From positions 80,028 to 144,027 of the forward strand of contig JAPEVC010000077.1 in the NCBI GenBank assembly GCA_027946555.1: 64,000 nucleotides of DNA. The letters are read 5' to 3'. A program made the position numbers and the translations under genes. Source of the stretch: Gnomoniopsis sp. IMI 355080 (lineage: Eukaryota > Ascomycota > Sordariomycetes > Diaporthales > Gnomoniaceae). The notes under the pieces were generated by a model. That model did not search any database. It was not told the origin of the DNA and saw only the letters and a program-made list of their open reading frames with translations. The stretch's first letter is position 1. Every line of letters starts with the position of its first letter. Shown piece after piece: positions 25,001 through 37,100 of this stretch.

Positions 25001-26357
25001 CTCGCCGAGGCTGTCACTGAAATGCCGAGTGGACGATGTAAGCTCTTACACAGCCGAGGACGTTCTACTTCAAGTATGGCATCTCGCGGTGTCGACCAGT
25101 ACAGTCGGAGCAGTCCCCACCACAATCAATGAGGGGTGTCATGCGAGCGATTGCCCTCGTACTCAGGGCACGGGCACATGCGACTGACTACAAGCTCGTT
25201 GCGATGCCCAGCCCACACAGACAACTAGGCACATTCGTGGGGGTTTCTCTGTACAGAAGCGGAGCCGCGCGGTGTCAAGTCGAAGCATGTGGACATGGCA
25301 GTGGTTGCTATGTCGGCTCTTATCAATGTGGAAGACGTCTTGGACGGGTGAATCCTCCAACAAACGAAAGACGGTCGCGATGGCAGCATTTTCGCGGATG
25401 TCTGTCCTTGTTGAAGTTGCATTATTTTTCGTCTCATGCGACCCTTTATCGGCTTTCTCGACTCGAGCCTCCTCGAGCTTCCTTCTGTTTCAGGCGGCTG
25501 CTTTTGTGCTTTCAGTGGCCCGATTGGGCTAGGTGACGTATCAATAGGACTTTTCTGAGCCTGACACCGCTCCGCTCGGTCTGTTTTTATTATTATTACG
25601 ACCCAGCATGTTAATTATCGTTCGAGGTGTCTTTGACTTGGCGCCGACTAAAACTGTGCTTATCTATAATTCAAATACGCGACGGATGATTGTCCACATA
25701 CTTTCCCCACGATATGTTTTGAAACTCCGCGCCAGTTGCGTGAGTGGAAGAGACTCAACAACAGGGCTTCAGAGAGGGCCAGTCTCCTACCACGAGTTCA
25801 CTGCACGTCCACCTGTTTCAGTAGAAGCGGGAGAATCATCAACCGGCGGCCTACGGCGAAGCTTTTGGTCGAGTCACGCTTCCCTTGTGCCAACTCGCTG
25901 GAATGCGTCTGGTATCAGCTCACCCATTCCTCGCCTTCAACTCTCTTTCGAGTCATTGGGGAATTGTCATGCTGGTATGCAGGTACGCCAAGCAGACCGC
26001 GACGTTGCTCGCTAGGGTATGATCGCGATGTATTCCCGGAAGCTTATTTCAAACAGACAAATCAACGCCCCGATAGCCCTTCCGCTGAAACTTAACGCAT
26101 GCGCTCTGCCTTACGCCTGATCTGTCATGGCAGCCCTTTTTTCTTCTCGGCGCCCGCCGGCCTGGTGCTCGCGGTTCCGCTTGCCCGCTCCTCCCGGGGG
26201 CGAAACCTGCCATTATCTGGCTCTCGAGCTGGAAATTTTCTTCCGCTTTCAATGTTTAATTACAAGTCATTCTGTTTGAGTCTTTCTTGAACTCACAAGG
26301 TGGCAATTGCCTTGCAGGACGGCTATCTTAAGGTTCACGCTCGAGATGCAGATATGA

Positions 26358-26364
26358 TATATAT
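26358..26364 (+). promoter_or_regulatory. TATA-like element upstream of the 7TM gene
   Basis: TATATAT lies 67 bp before the proposed ATG at 26431, a usual fungal spacing for a short leader. Confidence 0.35.
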
Positions 26365-26430
26365 CTACCGTATCAAGTCAGCAACCACACACTGCATAAT
26401 CGAGTGAACGGCCCCTGCCGCTCAACGACA

Positions 26431-28040
26431 ATGCTGACCCCCCTTGAGACCATAGTGAGCTTATTTTCAGAGATGCTTCTACAGTGTGACGGAGCTTTCC
26501 GGTGCTGACACAGTGGAACAAAGACATTAGAATGGTCTTTCTCGGCCATCGCCCTCGCCTCTGTTGTGGCACGACTGTTGGTGCGCCTCACTCTGCGCCA
26601 GCACCAGTATTATGGACCAACAACTATCTGGATAACCGATCTACTGCTTGTCGCGGGGTTGGGCTGTGCGATCGGGTCATCAGCATGCGATACACTCGTT
26701 TACAAGCTGGGCGCGCTCCAGAACTTTGACGACTCGAACGTCTATCTAGGGAAGGTACGTTCTCAATGGCTCTTCGTTGCGGGTGAGGTTGGCTGGAGTT
26801 TTGCGTCTTGGTGGCCGGCTGACAGGTATGTGGGCGGTGCATAGATTCGCTTCGCGGAAAAGTTTCTGTTCGACACTGGACTTTACCTACCGAAGCTTAG
26901 TCTGGCCTTGTCATACCACATGATGGTACCGAAGACGAGTCACAGGTTGAGGTTCTTCTTGGGATGCATTACGACTTACCTTGTTATGGCTTGTATGGCT
27001 GCGACCTTTGCTACGATGTTCTGGTGTGGAATACATCCTTCTATAAACTGGCGAGTTGCCCTGCAATCTCTTTGTGCGTGATACAGTGCCCGTCAGCTAA
27101 CAGCTGGTCTCTAGGCGACATCCACAAACATGCTCGTCGTTCACCAGTGCGCATCTGCAGAAGGTAACGTGGACGCTCAATATACTTGGCGAGTTGCTAT
27201 GTGAGTCTTGCATGAGTCCATTATGCTGATAGGCCGAAGAAGTTGACAACCATTTTGCGCAGTGTTTGTCTTCCCTTTCTCTATCCTGAAGAGTCTGCAC
27301 TCGACCGACATGCGCGACAAGCTTGGGCTTGCCTTCATATTCTCCCTCGGCCTCATCACTATTGTTGTGACGACCGGCAGGTTTATAACAATGAGTGTTG
27401 CGGTGAATGACATATCATTGGGTGAGTCACAAACGCCTTTCCGAGCGGTATTCACGGCCATATATTGATACGCAACTCATTGCTAGCCGTTTGGACAACT
27501 GTCGAGACATCCATCTCTGTCATGGTTGTCGCTGCCATGGCGTTGGCACCCCTTCTTCGAAAAGTAGGACCTAATATCACCGACAAAATCACAAAGCTTC
27601 GGTTTGTACCGAAGTGGAGACTCGGGGTTATCAGAGAGGAGCAGTTGCTGCCGACGGGACGCAGATTGAATCATCTGGGTGGCAAGTTTTCTGATGGGGA
27701 CGACACCGATGAATTACCGATGCCAAAGCCTACGGCAATGTGGTCTATGTGGCCGGTCGATCTCGATGTCAACAGCATGTCCGTCACAACAATGACCGAA
27801 ACAAATACGATTGCGACGCAGAAATTGGTATCCTCTTCACGGAAATCTATGACCACTGGCAAGTCATCGTCGAGTCGGTCAATATGGGAGAGGAGTCGTC
27901 TGGTGACGCAGGTGACGAAGGAACCTGTGCAGCCCGAGATGGTGTCCAGGGGGACGCAGACGCTTGGGAGGGTCGTGGTGGAGTTGGATCCTGAAGGGCT
28001 GCCATTTGGATCGAGGCTTGTGGACGATAGTCCTCCATAA
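26431..28040 (+). CDS. Fungal rhodopsin-like seven-transmembrane protein (SAT4/PTH11-related superfamily)
   Basis: Six exons give 419 residues: 26431-26454, 26524-26754, 26845-27050, 27115-27200, 27263-27421 and 27487-28040. The first encodes only eight residues (MLTPLETI); its intron removes an in-frame TGA and has a GCTGAC branch site. The third intron (27051-27114) starts with GC, not GT. The product has the layout of the fungal rhodopsin-like domain: TLEWSFSAIALASVVARLL (TM1), YGPTTIWITDLLLVAGLG (TM2) and FLFDTGLYLPKLSLALSYH (TM3). A TM4 helix ending at FWCGIHPSINW follows, then an extracellular loop with Cys (TCSSFTS). WTLNILGELLLFVFPFS comes next, then a helix with VVTTGRF, then VWTTVETSISVMVVAAMALAPLL. 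A Ser/Thr-rich cytosolic tail follows. It is presumably plasma-membrane; members are suspected receptors, but the ligand is unknown. Confidence 0.82.
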
Positions 28041-30353
28041 TGATAATATTTGCGGCGACTACCTGCCTTGAAAGTGTTTCCCAGACGTTCCAATATCGCC
28101 CTATTCCGGCCCTCTTCATACTAGGTGCCTCCTCCACTCCTTCGGCCTATGGACTCTCGGACACAAGCACCTCAAAAGCGTGATACGAGTATGGAAATGT
28201 TTCTTCAAGACGCCTCGCAATGACAAGCCCTTGGGATATTATTTCCGCCCATCACCAAAGCCACGCCAGACAGGCTTGAGCTCTGCAGCACCTGCATGTC
28301 ATCAAATTCGCCTGGTTGTCCACCAAGTCTTGCGAGTTCGGCTTGACATTTCACATTAAGAATTCGAGACCTGGCTGCGCAAGAGGTACGAGCTGCCACT
28401 CGACACACACCAGATACCAAAGCCTGATGGTAGAACATCCTATTGCTGGCGAGTGGTAGCGAATGAAGTGCTCCAATTTCCCTCGTCTTCAAAAAGAACA
28501 AGGTAAGCTTCTGAATGACACTGCAATGAGGCTTTCTGAGATAGCCGCGGGACTCTTCAATATCCATATGCGACTGGGCGGATTCAGAGCCCACGCAAAG
28601 ACCAGGCCCACAGAGACGAAGTGCGAGGGAACAAGTCCGACACGTTCGCACCAACCATCCCAAGCGCCAACCAATGCTGCTACCATCAACCTCTCCCACC
28701 CATTTCCCAATGTACCCCGTAGCATTTTAAGACAAAGCGCAATAGGTGTAACTCAAAGCTTCAGAGCTTGGCGAGGGCAAAGTCATGACAAGCCGTGCGG
28801 AAGAAACCATCTGAGGGGGATAAATAAAGCTCCAGCAAGGTTTCAACTGGTGCATCAATTGGGAAACTTTCTCATATGAAGAAGGTTTGAGGTTGCGACA
28901 CCCTAAAGACAATCACCGTAACCACAAAATAAATAAAAATATCGAAACAGATGTAGACAAACAGCACTCTCTCAAACATCGTGGTCCACTTCATCCCATG
29001 TCTACTCAGCCAACATGCCCACTTCTTGACTTTTCTCAATTTTTCTTGTTTTTCTCTTCTTGGTTCGGTTCTTGCCGAGTCATCACAGCCTATTCCCAGC
29101 ACCACTCACAAGGCAGGTTCACAATTCCATTCTAGGTAAGGCGGCTTTTGTCCGTATAAGTTACCGTCTTGGGCGATTTGGCCCTTTTCCTTCTTAGATC
29201 TGCATATCCTCCCCACTGGATGCGGAATCCTCGCCGCTATCTTGTCAGCTTTCCCTTTCCTTCTGCCCAGAAAAGAACCGGAAAATACACTATATCAATC
29301 CGAAAAGAGGCGCTTGGCCCGCTTCACAGCAAACCCAAGGTTGCGCCATCTGCCACCTTCGTCTACATAATCAGGTAGATGACTCACAGGCTTTCATCTT
29401 TGCTGTTTTTTCAAATCTGATGCATTATGAGTGAATCGCCAAAACGGCGTGTGTCAGCTTCTATGAAGAACGATCCTATCATACAGTGAGCTCATCAGCG
29501 AGCTTTCTCCTTTTCCCTCCTCCATTCCCCATTGCGAGCACGGAAATAAAAGCTTTCATGTTCAGATGCCACCTGTCCAACGCCAAATACTGACAGAGGC
29601 CACCAAGCCTGACTGCCTCCAGTAGACGGAGAGACGGACGCGACAGGAAGACGACGACCAGGCTGTGTCCCAAGCCGCTTCCGTCCTAGTGAGCATCACT
29701 CTACCCTTCATCAACGTTTCTTTTTCAAATCCTGCCATCCTGGTTGCTTGAGGTGTCAAGCCGAACGATGCTCTCGAACTCCTAGAAGAAATGAAGCCAA
29801 GGCCTGCCACGCCAATACCTCTGTCTCTTGCTGATGCAAACAACGTGCCAAAAGCTCGCGCTGCAACTTTCTTTCCCTCGACAATGGACCGCAACTGCTT
29901 CCTTGACCAGACCGAAATGCCTCCAACCCGTCATGCCAATGTGTATCGTGCAGGTCAGCGCGAGCGCGACACTGCGCCGGCATACGACGCGCAATCAAAT
30001 TAAAACGCGGAGTCCGCGAAACAAAAAAAAAAGAGGGTAGTGGAAAGAGCAAGGCCATGTGGAAAAGGAGAACAATGCAGATGGCCTTGTCAGAAACATG
30101 GGCGTCAATGCCAAACAAATGCCAGACCGCATGGGCTGTCGCCAATTAAATGCCTGATCAATATGGGATCCGCGCCCTTCTTGAGAGTGCAGATAATCAC
30201 GGTCGAGAGAGAGAGGACGACAAGGGTCGTGGAAGGGAAAATTGCCAAGTCATGGTGACCTCAGAAAGACCAAACACCGGTTTCAGGAGGTGGTGGAGCG
30301 GTAGGTATTGCAGACCGCAGTGAAGGCTGTTGCTCCACGCTCGATCAATCACC
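28041..30353. other. Convergent intergenic interval
   Basis: This lies between the 3' ends of the 7TM gene (+) and mcm1 (-). Several 70-160 codon open frames overlap on opposite strands; none shows a domain, signal peptide or consistent splice sites. Confidence 0.45.
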
Positions 30354-31195
30354 TTATGATTGGTGTTGGGCGTGCTGTGGCATACCGGAAGGCGGCATGT
30401 ACTGTCCGCCCCGCTGCACGTAGCTTGAATATGCAAGCGCTGACGACGGGTCGATAGGTCCGACGTTGGGCATGTAACTGGGTGGCATGTGAGGGTTCTG
30501 CGGCATTCCTCGACCTTGTTGCTGTTGCATGTGGCTGCCCGATGGCTCCTCCGGCGAGTCAACCTGGTTGGAGTCGTCGACACCGTTGTCGTTGCCCTGG
30601 TTGGGCTCGGGCGCGTTGAGGCAGGCCTGGAGCAGTCTCAGATTAGCATTGCGCCAATGTCGAGAAACCTGTACGACGCTGTGCAGCACATACCTGAATG
30701 AGGTTCTTGCCCTCGGCCTTCGTAACGAGCGGCTGGAGCTTCGGTGTAGTAAATGTATAGACCAGACCCGTCTCTGAGACCACCAGCAGTAGCACTTGTG
30801 TACCAGTCAGGACCGACAATTCGTAGGCCTGGTTTGCAAATCTTTGTTAGCATGGCAATTCAAAGCTTGACAACCCGTACACTGTTGCAGGCGCGTCGTC
30901 TGTGAGGAAATCCAATCGCATCGCGTATTGTTTCGTCGGGGCATTGGCCTACCTTCTTCATGATGCCTGCCTTGCGTTTCGAGAAGGTGATGTGGCGACG
31001 CGACTTGTCAGCGATAAATTTTATCTCGATCTTGCGTCGCTCTCGGCCTCCCTTCTCGTCGTCGTCATCATCGCTGCCGGCGGAGGGGCGTGCGCGTTTG
31101 ACGCCACGAGAGGTATCGCCAGGCGTGCCATTCCCGGCGTGATCATCAAGCTCGGTGGGGGAGGTCTGATCGTGTTGATCGGTGATGTCGGCCAT
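30354..31195 (-). CDS. mcm1: MADS-box transcription factor, Mcm1/SRF type
   Basis: Three exons, 31195-30953, 30828-30694 and 30626-30354, encode 216 residues, with introns of 124 and 67 nt in phase 0. An acidic N-terminus (SDDDDDEKGG) leads into the MADS box at about residues 50-108: RERRKIEIKFIADKSRRHITFSKRKAGIMKK, then AYELSVLTGTQVLLLVVSETG and VYTFTTPKLQPLV. The first intron cuts the MADS box after IMKK, a position also used in other fungal homologues as far as I recall. The box and following KAEGKNLIQACLN match the SRF/Mcm1 class rather than the MEF2/Rlm1 class. The C-terminal third is Gln/Pro/Met-rich and probably activating. Mcm1 homologues bind CArG-like sites and control mating, development and metabolism with partner factors. 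The gene has an unusually long upstream gene-free region. Confidence 0.93.
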
Positions 31196-34100
31196 TTTGT
31201 CTTGAATGGTATCACCAAAAGCTTAAAAAGGTAAGTTGGTGGAGATACTCTTTTGAGTGTGGTGCCGATGACCTATGCTGAATCTGGCGTCGAGCGGAGG
31301 AGTCTGTGGTAGGTGATTGTCGCAGAAACCTGGTTGGGCGCTGCGCTGAATCGAGTCTGGTGTGCCCCCAAGAAAGGGAAGCGAGGGAACGATTTTTATT
31401 TGCTTTGTCTGACAACGGAATCGTTCACGTATTCATTGGCGCGAGTCAGCACGCCAGCAACGGTAGTGTAGGCGCGAGAGATGCAGAGTACCAATGTGGC
31501 GGAATTGGCGGACTCGACTGTCAAGAATTTGGCGGTCCGGGAGGATGAAAAAGGTGTCGCCTCAAGAGGAATGAGTCGAAATACGTATTTGGGTTTGCGA
31601 TTCCCTGTAGAGCAAACAGGAGATATGTCAGTCCAGGAACCTCGACTGATCAGGCTTGGGGAACTGCGGAGTGGTTGAAAAGAGGATAGTGAGGTAGCAC
31701 ACGGACACAGGGCCAAGGCTACAGGAGTTAAAAAAACGGAGGGGCGGGGGTGGCAGTCTTGTTCGATTTGGACGGCCGAGGGGTCTGAGGGTGTGGCGGT
31801 AGTGTGGAATGGTAGAATGGGATGGATCATGGATACGTGACCGGGGGTTGACTGAAGCCGAAAGGTGGGAAGGTGGAAAACATGGGGGGAAGGACAACGG
31901 ACAAGCATCTTTTGCAGCAATAGCGGCCCCAATCTGCAGCTAAACCGTCCCCAATACCACCTGTTCTACAGTGCGGCGCCTGTTGGAAGACAAGGGCAAG
32001 GGATTGTGAAAGTGACCCGAGAGACGACGGTCGCGAGCCGAATCGCACTAGTGATGGGCCGGACGTCGGGCTTGGAAGGGTGGGAGGAAGTTTTTCAGAA
32101 GGGGTGCTGGGGCTTTGGTTGCACCGGTGCGACAGCCGCAACGTTCGCAACGTACTGGAATGTTTCTGGGAGTTGAGATGGTTGTTTCTTACCTCTGGAT
32201 CCAGGATCTTCCGTAGCCCTGACACAAAACTCTCCGTGCACGTTCTTGGGCGTACCAGAGATCCCACGGGCTGGCTGTCAGTCTGGTGTCAGTGTGTCAC
32301 TATGCTCCTTGTGACCCAATCAGCTGCAGCTTGTGCAATGGCTTTAGATCCCGACAGCTGCGTGGAGACGGCCCTGATCAATGTTGCTATCTGCATCACC
32401 ATAGTGTTAGCGCAAACCGTAGCGAAGCCCACGCAGGAGAGGATTGTTTGATAATCAAAACGGATGATATCGAGAAACAGCACAAAACATAGCAAATAGG
32501 ATGGCAGCATTCCAACTGCGTGGAGATCACGGGTATGAGAAATGACCGGGAAGCGCCCAGTGCGAGTAGAGTCCCCTGCAATCTGCAGGTGAGTGCCCAT
32601 CCTGCGGACGGGGACCAGCGCCGGTGGACAAACGCTGTGGGGACCGCACGTCGCGATGGAGAACCATGCTAGGTATATGGTTTGTCTTTTCAGCTTTCAC
32701 CCGTAGCCCGAGATGAGTTTGAACCAGGGTGTATTTGCGCGACGCAGCATCTTGGTCATTACAAGTGCCTAACGCAGCGGTTACTGACAGTGCAGCACAC
32801 CATTACAAAGCCGCACCAGGGCATAATGACACGTGCCTGTTGCTGCAGGGTCGGCGGGAGCGATGGAGCTTTGCTGCGCAAGGCTCTCACTACGCTCATC
32901 AAGGGAGAGGGGGAATGAGGCGGCACAGTGCAGACTGAATGCTTCTCCCACAATGCACTTGTCCCGTGCAGCGAGGGAGAGTCGAAGGGGGTCTCCACAC
33001 GGATGACATGGGCTAGAACCACTGGGATGGCTATCTCTCCAATGAACCAGGTGCGGCATGCGCTGCTCTCGCCTTCACGTAGCTGCCGGTGAATTATGAG
33101 CCGAGACTATTGAAATTCGCCGTTGATCATCCGCCATCTGGAGAACTGCCAATGGAATGGCAGGCAAGTTGACAAGCACAGCAATCAAATGCTGATTGCC
33201 TCAACGGGATGGCTTATGAAGTTATCTCATCGTGCCGAGCTTGCCCCTTTCATACAAGCGACGTAGGCGACTTGCTTGTCAGGTTGTGGAGACATTGACG
33301 GAAGTCGCAGACTCGCAGTGCTGGGGAAGGCCTGCATCAATCTTGATCTGATCCGCAACGGGAGCGACACAGGATTGGCCACCACGTTCGGGGTGTTCCT
33401 TCGTCCGTTTTCAGCAAATCTGATGAGTCTCCATCCCTTCGGAGTGGTCTTCCATGCAGCAAGTAATTGGGTACTGTCTGTCCCGGCAAAACCTTGTGAA
33501 CAGTCTCAGGTTTGATCTTTCTGACAGGCTTTGGCAGGTGATGACACTGTGCCGCCCAGTTTTCAATTTTCTTTTTCAGATGTGCATATTGACCATTGTA
33601 GACGTGGGCGCAGGCTCGGACGCCTGGACGTAGCCGGCAAAGCCTGGGCGGCCGTCAGGTTGTGGACCGTGCCGGAGGATGAGGACTGGGGGATATAGGC
33701 GTGGGCTGGCGATCCAGTGCGACACTGCCAAACAGGGGTTGACAAGCAGCGGGGTCCCTCGTTCATGGCCCGTTTGATTTGGAGGCGTGACCCGTCAGGG
33801 GCCAGGAGTGGTGGCATGGTGGCATGGTGGCGGGCCAGGCGGGTCACTTTTAGCACCATACGGCAGCCTCGTGGCAAAGATCCAAGAGACCCGTTTCCAG
33901 CGATCTAAAAATTTGGCTGGCTTGTTGTTCATGACGTGCGAGCCTGCGCTTCCTTAGCGAGCATTGGCCGAGCATGCTCCTCTGCACGACACTGGGGGAG
34001 GTATGTACAAGGAGCTGAGGCTCGGGAGACGATGTCACTGTGACTCTGGGGAGAAGGCGTAAAACGACGAATAACCGAATTGTAGACGTGACAATGCAGG

Positions 34101-37100
34101 GGGCAATCCCTCGCACCAACACTCTCCGGAGAAATTCCAGTACTGTTGGGCTGATATGCATCGCGTCGTATGGTGTCGCATGGTGCTGTATCGTAATCGA
34201 GCCGAGCTGAGATCCCTTGGTGGAGGGTCACAAACCATGGGGGTTCTTTGTATGCGAAGCGCCTGGCCTGGTCTGGCGCGTTTGCTCCGACTCCAGGGTT
34301 ACCGCGCGGGATATATTTGGCTGCGGGTCACGGAAATTCATGATGTGTGTGGGTAGAGTTGCATTCAAGTCATCTGCCTGGCTTTGCCTTGAGACACTTG
34401 CCCGTTGCATAGCCCGAAGAAAAAGGGATGTCCTTGGCTGCGTAAGGGTAGAAAATGTCGAGTACTTTCTATTTGGGGGCATGACGAGGTTGAGGACAAG
34501 GGGATAGCGTGTACAGACAGAAAGTATGTTTGATGTTGGTGATGTGGGTACGTGTCACAATGGCATATCAAGAGTCTGCGGTTGACTGACCTTTCTTTTG
34601 GATCCTGCTTGAGTTAAGATCTCGCAGACGCTCCAGGTCTTTCTCGATTAAGAAGCAGAGGGTGTGGAGGATGATTCGCAGTAAGGAGGTACGTAGTCTG
34701 GCTGGCTGGTAAGGCAGGTAGGTAGGTGTACGGCTGCAGCGTGCTTGCTTCGCGTTTTGCGTTTGCCTTGTTAGGTCTCGGCTTCGGACTAGTTCGCGGT
34801 GGGGTATGCGACCTTGTTCCTTGTCTTTACCCCAGATGTCGTGCCGTGTGGGTGGACTGTGAGAGTCGAATCGGTCAGGGGCCGTTGAGTGGTTGGTGCT
34901 TTCAGGGCTGCTCGGGATGGAAGAAGTGGAAGGGCAAACAGCAACAAAAAAAAAACAGGAACCGTTTACCTTCTTTCCTGTTTGGTGATGGTGTGAGGGT
35001 GATCTCCCAAGTGTCGCAGATAGTCGATGTACAGACGTCGGACGGAAGCAGGGCAGTCGGGACTCGGCGCCGAGATTGGCTTTTCGGAAGGATCCGTCGT
35101 CCAGGTGCGGATAAGGTGTGGATTCGTTGGAAGGGTCTGGAACGGATCGAAAGATGGGGATGAAATACGTCCTGCAGACGGCAAATGAGACTCTGCGTGT
35201 CGGTAAATCGCAACGAGACCTGGCAAAGAAAGTCTCAATACTGCATTCCAAAGGCTGGCGTGCAATCTCGATCTGGATGGCAGAATAAACAAAGTCCCGT
35301 GCCTGGCAGCCGCCTGGTCAGCTTGTTCAAAGGAGGAAGGCGCCAATGGCTGTCAGACGGACTTAAGTCACTCCTGGACTTTACGGTTCAGTGCTCCCAC
35401 ACAGTGAAGTGGGTCTCGGAAAAGGAACGGTGGACAAAAAGGCAAGGGCTCTTTGCAGAACTTCCTACTACGGCGGAGAAGTCAAATTTGATTGGCTGAT
35501 AGGGGCTGAGTACATGAGACCTGGTCCTTGCTAGCGTATCCCATCCCTGTACCTCCCTCACCGGTCTCCTGCACCTTCGAACGCAGGCTGGAGGACTGGG
35601 TCAAATGAGGCTTGAATAATTTGGCTGCTGGATCGTACTCCGATGAAAGGCTTCCTTGTAAAAGTTTCCAGTTCGGCCAGGGCCATAATGAGTCAAAACA
35701 CGCATAGCTGAACTGTGGTCGAGTCAAGTGGAGAGATCAGACTACTACTATCGCGTCTATTGTACCTCGGTAGGTAGGCTTGCGCTCAGTGCTTGGCAGA
35801 ACGCTGTCTGCAGGCGGATGACTAGGTCTTTGCTCCGGGTGCAAATTGGGGAGCAAGACCAGTGCAGTGAGAGGAACATAGCATTCGAGGCTGCTGAGGC
35901 GCAACGTTGAAAGATGTCGATCGACATGTGGGCTACGAGAAAGAGGCACATCTGGTAGCGTCATCTCTGGTTCATTGCCTTGTCCATGTTCACATGCTGG
36001 AACCTGTTATAATTGAAGAGCTATTACCAGAGAAGCCTGGATTACTGAGGAAAAGCAGAGTTCAATTTTAAATTTCTGCCCTCTGGTACACCGCATGCCG
36101 GATCCCGCGAACTTCCAGACCTCTCTCCAAACTGAGCCAAGGCTGGCTCTACCATTCTGGGCTATAAACGAATACGCAAAAGTCACAGATCTGCATACGA
36201 TGCGGAATTTGTGAGGGCACATGTGCGGGAGTTGTCATCGAGTAGATTGGAACGGGAGACGTGGAAAACCTAGGCACGCATGTAGAACAGCCAGCACTTT
36301 GGAAGTCTGCCGGAATTTCCGAGAGATTTCATTTACCTTGTAACTTTAGTGACCAGTTCAGATTGTTGAGCAGGGGAAACTTTGAAGTCAAAATCATTGT
36401 GGTTCCCTGTCCGGAAGAAAAATCGTAGTATCAATTCCTGCTATAAATCCCGCACATAATGGCCAGTGCGGAAGTGTCGTTGCGACTCCAACCTTGGCTG
36501 CCTGGCTGCCTGGGCAGGTGATAGATACCTAATTTAGGGTATGGAAGCTTCCTTCTACCAGATAGTTTGGAAGCTCCAGCCGGGGCTCCGAAGCGTGGAA
36601 TGGTTGTTTCTTGAAAAGGGGAATAGACGAACGGTATGCTTGATAGCCTCACTATAGTGCCTCCTTTTTTCCCCCCGGAGATCTGTTGGTAGTCGGTATC
36701 GACTTGTCACCACGGTCCGACGATCCGGTGATACGAGTTAGGCAATTTGATGAAGCCACCTGGAATAGTTAGGTATATAATTGAACGAAAAGAATCGCGC
36801 CATGCCCTTCCGCATGAAATTTTTCCATTTTACAAAGCATGAGCAAGAACACATATCCACGTTGTGTTTGAGTTATTAATAGGCATGTCATAAAAGTCCT
36901 CTTGGTGGATCAAGAATACTTCCCACATGGCCGTTTCCGACAAGCTGTCAAGAATCACGGACTGGAGAGTAAAGAGACACAGGATAATCCAACGTCATGA
37001 AGGTGTAAGTACAGTATAGATAGCCTCCATTTCGTAGCTTGATACAGATGTGATGTTTTGTTAGCCTGTCCGTTGGGTCCCGATCTGACAAACAGCTCAG

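Larger units (their letters stand above)
19559..26430. other. Long gene-poor divergent interval
   Basis: Nearly 7 kb lies between the starts of the flippase (-) and 7TM (+) genes. Open frames overlap on both strands without splice logic or recognisable motifs. Visible sequence features are a TGCG microsatellite near 21319, a 19-T run at 21644-21662, a 16-bp palindrome at 22013-22028 and TACATAGTA copies nearby. I see no gene I can support. Confidence 0.5.

Noticed and set aside
19559..26430. Decayed transposon
   Set aside because: No terminal repeats, transposase or reverse-transcriptase motifs, and no strong AT bias suggesting repeat-induced point mutation.
28205..28699. 164-codon open frame on the - strand
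   Set aside because: No recognisable motif, and opposite overlapping frames are equally open.
34568..35251. 227-codon open frame on the - strand upstream of mcm1
   Set aside because: Ser/Arg/Pro-rich with no domain; more likely leader or intergenic sequence.
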